Origin: Marsupella aquatica
Taxonomy: Eukaryota > Marchantiophyta
Length of the DNA stretch: 64,000 bases
NCBI GenBank assembly: GCA_973895155.1
Contig: OZ316891.1
Coordinates: 20,708,001 to 20,772,000 of the forward strand
Direction: 5' to 3'
In this document: piece by piece, positions 59,575-64,000 of the stretch
How positions within the stretch are numbered: the first letter of the stretch is position 1
How the letters are laid out: every line of letters starts with the position of its first letter
The notes under the pieces: model-generated
The model's database searches: none
The model's input: only the letters and a program-made list of their open reading frames with translations
Told to the model about the DNA's origin: nothing
Program-made: the position numbers and the translations under genes

Positions 59575-61470
59575 GACTCCCATACTGACAAGGGGAAATC
59601 TCCCATCCCGGACCGGGTTGAGGGGGAGATTAGTCATGATCCAGTTCATGACAGGAGAGATGGAGAAGCTTCGGGCTTGGAGCTGGTTCCTATGATGGAA
59701 CAAGAGCAGATTGTTGCTGGGGTACCTCAAATTCAACCAACAACAGTTGCAGATCAGCCTGAGTCATCTACTAGAAGAACTTCCAGTCGTTCTACTAGAG
59801 CTCCTACCAGGTATGGTCAATGGGCAGACTCATCTAAGCTAGATGATATTGACATTGCACCTGATGAAGATGATATGGCTTTGATCTTGGAAGAAAGAGA
59901 GCCTTCTTCGTATAGTGAGGCTTGTGCTTCAGAGCAGAAGCATGAGTGGAATGCAACAATGCAGAGGGAGTTGCAATCTTTGAGTGACAACAAGACATGG
60001 GAGCTGGTGGAGCTTCCAAGAGGTCAGCAAGTGGTGGACAGCAAGTGGATTTACAAGTTGAAGGACAGTCCTTCAGAGGGTGGAGATAAGATCTACAAGG
60101 CACGGCTTGTTGCCAAGGGATTCACTCAGGAGAAAGGAGTGGATTACAATGAGGTCTTTTCACCGGTAGTTAAGTATTCCACAATTCGGATCTTGTGTCA
60201 GCTTGTTGTGTTTTTTGGTCTGGTGATGGATCAGATGGATGTTGTTACTACTTTTCTCTATGGCAACTTGGAAGAGATGATCTTCATGAGACAACCACTA
60301 GGCTTTATGAAGATGGGCCAAGAGAACTTAGTTTGCAGATTGCTCAAGTCCTTGTATGGATTGAAGCAGTCTCCCAGACAATGGAACAAGCGGTTTGATG
60401 ATTTCATGCTTGCTCAAGGTTTTACAAGGATGGTGTATGATCCTTGTGTGTATACGAAATCAGTCAAGAATGATGCATTCGGTTTCATCATTCTGGTGAT
60501 CTATGTGGATGACATGCTGATTGTGGCTAAAGATCAATTTGAGGTTGACAGTCTCAAGGCGAAATTGAGTACTGAATTCAGGATGAAGGATCTTGGTAAG
60601 GCCAAGAGGATCTTAGGGATGGAGATTTTTAGGAACTCTGAGACTGGACAGTTGTGCTTGAGTCAAGGTCATTATGCGAGGAAAGTACTTGCACGATTTA
60701 ACATGGAAAATTGTAAGCCAGTGAGTATTCCTTTAGCTTCACATTTCAAGTTATCATCGGCTTTCTCTCCTACGGATGCTGTGGAGAAAGGTCTGATGAC
60801 TAAGATTCCTTATGAGAAGGCAGTAGGCAGTCTGATGTATTTGATGACTTGTACTAGGCCTGACTTGGCCCTAGCGATGGGCAAGGTTAGCAGATTCATG
60901 TCAAATCCAGGGAAGGTACACTGGGAAGCTGTGAAATGGATTCTCAGGTATGTGAAGGGAACACAGGACTATGGATTACTATTTGATAACAGATCAGATA
61001 GAACGTTGATTGGCTATGTAGATTCTGACTATGGAGGCTGTCTGGATACAAGGAGGTCTACAACTGGGTTTGTATACACTCTTGGAGGAGGATGTATCAG
61101 TTGGAAATCTACCTTGCAGAAGTGCATATCTCAGTCTACTACAGAAGCAGAGTATGTTGCAGCAGCAGAAGCAGCAAAGGAAGCAATTTGGTTGGATAAG
61201 TTGATCGCGGAGATGGGTTTAGAGCATGGAAAAATGACTCTAAACTGTGATAGTCAGAGTGCTCTTCACTTGGCTGCTAACCAGGTGATGGATAGTAGGG
61301 TGAAGCACATTGATATCAGGTACCATTTTATCAGGCAAGCAGTGTCTGATAAAACTTTTGAGCTAGTCAAGATTGATGGAAAGCTCAATCCCGCTGATGC
61401 CTTTACCAAAGTGATTCCTTTGGAGAGTTTCTCAAGACACCGTGCTACTTTGCAGGTTTTGCAGTTGTAG
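59575..61470 (+). CDS. pol: Copia reverse transcriptase-RNase H segment (open)
   Basis: Open from 59575 to TAG 61468-61470 (first ATG 59677, 597 aa). RT motifs: SKWIYKLK, FTQEKGVDYNEVFSPVVK, QMDVVTTFLYGNL, LYGLKQSPRQWN, and the YVDDM catalytic pair. RNase H: GYVDSDYGGCLDTRRSTTG, AEYVAAAEAAKEAIW, and a C-terminal KHIDIRYHFIR. It would normally be part of a single Gag-Pol protein. Alone it is open but cannot be made as a polyprotein because of the upstream stops. Confidence 0.93.
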   Translation, partial: DSHTDKGKSPIPDRVEGEISHDPVHDRRDGEASGLELVPMMEQEQIVAGVPQIQPTTVADQPESSTRRTSSRSTRAPTRYGQWADSSKLDDIDIAPDEDDMALILEEREPSSYSEACASEQKHEWNATMQRELQSLSDNKTWELVELPRGQQVVDSKWIYKLKDSPSEGGDKIYKARLVAKGFTQEKGVDYNEVFSPVVKYSTIRILCQLVVFFGLVMDQMDVVTTFLYGNLEEMIFMRQPLGFMKMGQENLVCRLLKSLYGLKQSPRQWNKRFDDFMLAQGFTRMVYDPCVYTKSVKNDAFGFIILVIYVDDMLIVAKDQFEVDSLKAKLSTEFRMKDLGKAKRILGMEIFRNSETGQLCLSQGHYARKVLARFNMENCKPVSIPLASHFKLSSAFSPTDAVEKGLMTKIPYEKAVGSLMYLMTCTRPDLALAMGKVSRFMSNPGKVHWEAVKWILRYVKGTQDYGLLFDNRSDRTLIGYVDSDYGGCLDTRRSTTGFVYTLGGGCISWKSTLQKCISQSTTEAEYVAAAEAAKEAIWLDKLIAEMGLEHGKMTLNCDSQSALHLAANQVMDSRVKHIDIRYHFIRQAVSDKTFELVKIDGKLNPADAFTKVIPLESFSRHRATLQVLQL

Positions 61471-61665
61471 TGCAAGTAGAGTTATTTAGCAATGTGTGAC
61501 TATTTGTATATGGATTACTCATTCCTGTTAGGCTACGACTTAGTTCTAGTTAACCCTTAGTTAACCCTTGTGGTTTTTAGGGGGAGACCTGGTTTGGTGA
61601 TTGTCTAGAACTTCCCGCTGAGGATTCCATATGGTAGCTTTTAGTCCAGTCCCCAAGACAAGAGT

Positions 61666-61677
61666 CAAGGGGGAGTT
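61666..61677 (+). promoter_or_regulatory. Copia polypurine tract
   Basis: A purine-rich CAAGGGGGAGTT abuts the 3' LTR, as expected for the plus-strand DNA primer. Confidence 0.85.
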
Positions 61678-62021
61678 TGTTAGATATTGCTCTAGTCTTG
61701 TGACTCTTGTGCTAACCACAGTTAGGCTAACTCAGGTTAGGACCTAGCTAAGGTTAGCGGTAGTGCTGTTGTGCATATAGCCAGGGCTGATGCCAGACCC
61801 TGGTGGAACAAAGGCTCATTGTTATGGAGCTAGTTGAGAGATAGGAAGAGCTTGTGCTGTGGATGCTTGGTATGGCCGGTCGGCCTAGAGTGCAGTAAAG
61901 CTCTTGTATGTTCCCGTGGACGTAGCCTCATGTGGAGGTGAACCACGTATCTCTCTGTGTCGACTCTTGTGCGTTGGATGGTTCATGGGCTTGCCGTTAC
62001 GAATGTCGTCTATGCTCAACA
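61678..62021 (+). repeat. Copia 3' LTR
   Basis: 344 bp, identical to the 5' LTR except one T for C. It is followed directly by the target duplication GTGCC (62022-62026). Confidence 0.97.
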
Positions 62022-62026
62022 GTGCC

Positions 62027-62971
62027 TTGTTAACAAAATTTCCTTTTTGTTCCCAGGTTGCACTTGCTTCTTATGCGTTTGTCCACTTTGGTTTGCATTT
62101 GGCCCTTTCTGCTTACTACATTCTTCCACTTTCCCTCTTGAGACCAAAGTAACATTAAAAAGTAATGTATTGAGGTGTGCAGATTTAGTGTTATATTAAC
62201 ACACTAGTTCTTGGGTAGAGCCCAAAAATGATTGTACACTCTCGAATTAATGTAACACTTATTCCCATGAACAGTGTAGCATTTCTCCTGCACACAATGC
62301 TGGTGGCATTCCTGAAAAAAACATTACAACCTTAAAAGAGGTTACCTGATGGTGTGGTGTACTAAGGGAGTCCTGGTTTCTCCTCAGCCCCTTGCTAGTC
62401 CACTTTGGGAACCTGGTTCAACTCTCTCTCCCTCTGTGGGGTCCCTGTTGGATGCCAGGGTATTGCCCCCTTGCTGCTACCCTAGGGTAATGAGCAAGAT
62501 CTGGAAGAGGAATGTATGCTCACTTGGATGGGTCTCGTTAGAGTCTGGTTTCGGTTTTCAAGGGAAAAAAAATGGTTTTCAAGGGAAAAAAAATGGTTAC
62601 CTGATATGACATGAATGATTTTGCCGGCCAGCGAGAAAAGTAAGGTATAAATGCACGGAACAAACCGTCACCCCCGTACCGGAATGTAATACGGAGAGTA
62701 CCGGAATGTAATAAGGAGACTGAGCAATGAAGAAACCAACACAGTAACACAGTGGAATGAGCTGACATGGTGGTTAACACATTAATCACGCGTTCAGAGA
62801 CACAACCAGAACCTGCTCCTCTCTTCGTCGACATCATTCTTCCTCCTTCTGCCTCCGGATTCCTGAATTTGTAATCTTTGACTTCTCAGAAACGACCATC
62901 ACACGCTCTCAATCAAATCCACTCGCTTGCTCGTCCCTCTCTCACTTCACTTCACTTCACTTCTCTTCTTG
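62027..62971. other. Gene-free stretch right of the Copia element
   Basis: No gene is recognised. It holds a 21-bp duplication (TTTTCAAGGGAAAAAAAATGG near 62557-62597) and a CT-rich tract from 62880 (CTTCACTTCACTTCACTTC) that looks like plant 5' UTR or promoter sequence. Confidence 0.5.
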
Positions 62972-63640
62972 TAGAGGAGTCGTGGTGTGGAGTCTGCTGG
63001 TATCGCATTGTGGAACGGAAAGAGAGAATGCTGGATTGCTGCGGGTGTTTGGTTTGGAGTTGAGGCTAGGCTCCAACTACTGTACATTCAGCTTTTCCTT
63101 GCTGGTAGTTACTGTACTCGATATTTGTGCAAACCTCGGGACTCCCTCCCTCCGTAGAGCTAGTGTAGACTCTGCTGGTTTCTCCTTGTGGAACGAACGA
63201 GAAAATGCTGGATTGCTGCCCGGTGTTTGATTCAGAGTTGAGGCTAGGCTCCAACTACATTCAGCTCTTCCTTGCTGTTGGTTAGTGTACTCGATATTTG
63301 TGCAAAGCTCCGGACTCCCTCCCTCCCTAGAGGTAGTGTAGACTCTGCTGGTTTCTCCTTATGGAACGAACGAGAGAATGCTGGATTGCTGCCCGGTGTT
63401 TGATTCAGAGTTGAGGCTAGGCTCCAACTAAATTCAGCTTTCCTCATAAATGCTCTTGCAGTTAGTTACAGTGCTCGATATTTGTGCAAGGTCCGGTCCC
63501 ACAAGTTTGAGGAAGAGATTTGTCGCCAGCTCCCCGCTCTTGTAGAGCTGGTGTAGACTCCGCTGGTTTCTCCTTTTGGAACGGAGGAGAGAATGCTGGA
63601 TTGCTGCCCGGTGTTTGATTCAGAGTTGAGGCTAGGCTAG
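62972..63640 (+). repeat. Four ~174-214 bp tandem units near the right edge
   Basis: GCTGGTTTCTCC or a variant occurs at 62996, 63174, 63348 and 63562. It is preceded by GTAGAGSTAGTGTAGACTC and followed by GGAACGRA, GAATGCTGGATTGCTG, GTTTGATTCAGAGTTGAGGCTAGG and CTCGATATTTGTGCAA. The CT-rich context suggests promoter or leader sequence of a gene beyond 64000. Confidence 0.88.
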
Positions 63641-64000
63641 GTCCCTACTACTAAAGTTACCTTTTCCGAAATGGTAGAGCTCGTTGCGAACTTGCTATTA
63701 CAGTTTTCCATATTTACAGCTCCGGACGCACATGTTTACAGTAAGAGATTTCTCTCCAGCTCCACCCTCGTTTCCCTTGGGGATGAATGATATGGAGAAA
63801 ATTTAGAAGCTAGGGTGAGATGCGATAGATTACTGCACCTCTAAATTTTCAGAGCAGCTGCTGTAGCTAACAGTAAGTTGTTCTCCGTCGTTTTGGTAGG
63901 AAACAAGAAAAGTGCGAATCCCGAGCTCATCAGAAGAAAGTCAGGGAACATTTAGGTGGGCTGCCCGCTAGGCACCGGACTCCCGTCCGCAGAGAATGCA
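63641..64000. other. Right edge of window
   Basis: No recognised coding sequence. It includes AGTAAGAGATTTCTCTCCAGCTCC, which echoes the preceding array, so a fifth, decayed unit may be present. Confidence 0.4.

Larger units (their letters stand above)
55289..62021 (+). mobile_element. Full-length Ty1/Copia retrotransposon with target duplication
   Basis: 6.7 kb, with two 344-bp LTRs that differ at a single base, TG...CA ends, and the 5-bp target duplication GTGCC (55284-55288 and 62022-62026). Order: LTR, primer binding site, 1.55-kb leader, gag, zinc knuckle, protease, integrase, reverse transcriptase, RNase H, polypurine tract, LTR. Integrase before RT places it in Copia. The coding region carries three in-frame stops and one frame change, so this copy is non-autonomous despite its young LTRs. 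Confidence 0.97.

Overview
This window looks like nuclear DNA from a land plant. The genes are split by many short-to-medium GT-AG introns. One is a plant-type GIF/ANGUSTIFOLIA3 co-activator gene. Ty1/Copia and LINE elements and many tandem repeats sit between genes. The species cannot be fixed from sequence alone; a seedless plant (bryophyte, lycophyte or fern) is only an impression.

Six or seven host genes can be supported. (1) 3577-10400, minus: a 15-exon mitochondrial 3-hydroxyisobutyryl-CoA hydrolase-like gene; exon phases close to a 486-aa protein. (2) 17185-19838, plus: a 4-exon GRF-interacting factor, 233 aa. (3) 26697-30822, plus: the 4-exon RNA polymerase III stalk subunit RPC9, 159 aa. 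(4) 27465-29614, plus: a METTL13-type eEF1A methyltransferase of about 671 aa, lying wholly inside the 3.4-kb second intron of RPC9 and lacking the usual N-terminal methyltransferase domain. (5) 34244-35974, plus: a single-exon TRAIP/NOPO-like RING E3 ligase, 576 aa. (6) 36957-38028, minus: a 3-exon LYR-motif mitochondrial protein, 145 aa. (7) 43700-48575, plus: a 10-exon DDX31/RH17 DEAD-box helicase, 641 aa. Apart from the developmental co-activator GIF these are housekeeping genes (valine breakdown, Pol III transcription, translation factor modification, replication/ubiquitin, Fe-S assembly, ribosome biogenesis). They do not form one pathway.

Mobile DNA: a full Copia element (55289-62021) has 344-bp LTRs differing at one base, a GTGCC target duplication, primer binding site and polypurine tract, but its reading frames carry three stops and a frame change. 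A solo LTR of the same family (14412-14755, duplication TGGTC) and an older inverted relative (about 13445-13812) lie 40 kb away. A 5'-truncated LINE (39511-41732, minus) has a perfect 15-bp target duplication. Two related pogo/Tigger-like non-autonomous elements (about 22129-22860 and 42064-43228) lie in opposite orientation. Fold-back structures lie at 23690-24720 and 50164-50347.

Tandem repeats are abundant: an 18-19 bp minisatellite inside a hydrolase intron (7240-8065) with an inverted, diverged relative at 15895-16370; a 45-bp array (24911-25140); 60-73 bp units (21441-21900); four ~89-bp units directly upstream of the LYR gene (38065-38412); and four ~174-214 bp units near the right edge (62972-63640). 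The most notable finding is the domain-reduced METTL13-like gene nested in RPC9. The next most notable is the young but disabled Copia copy.
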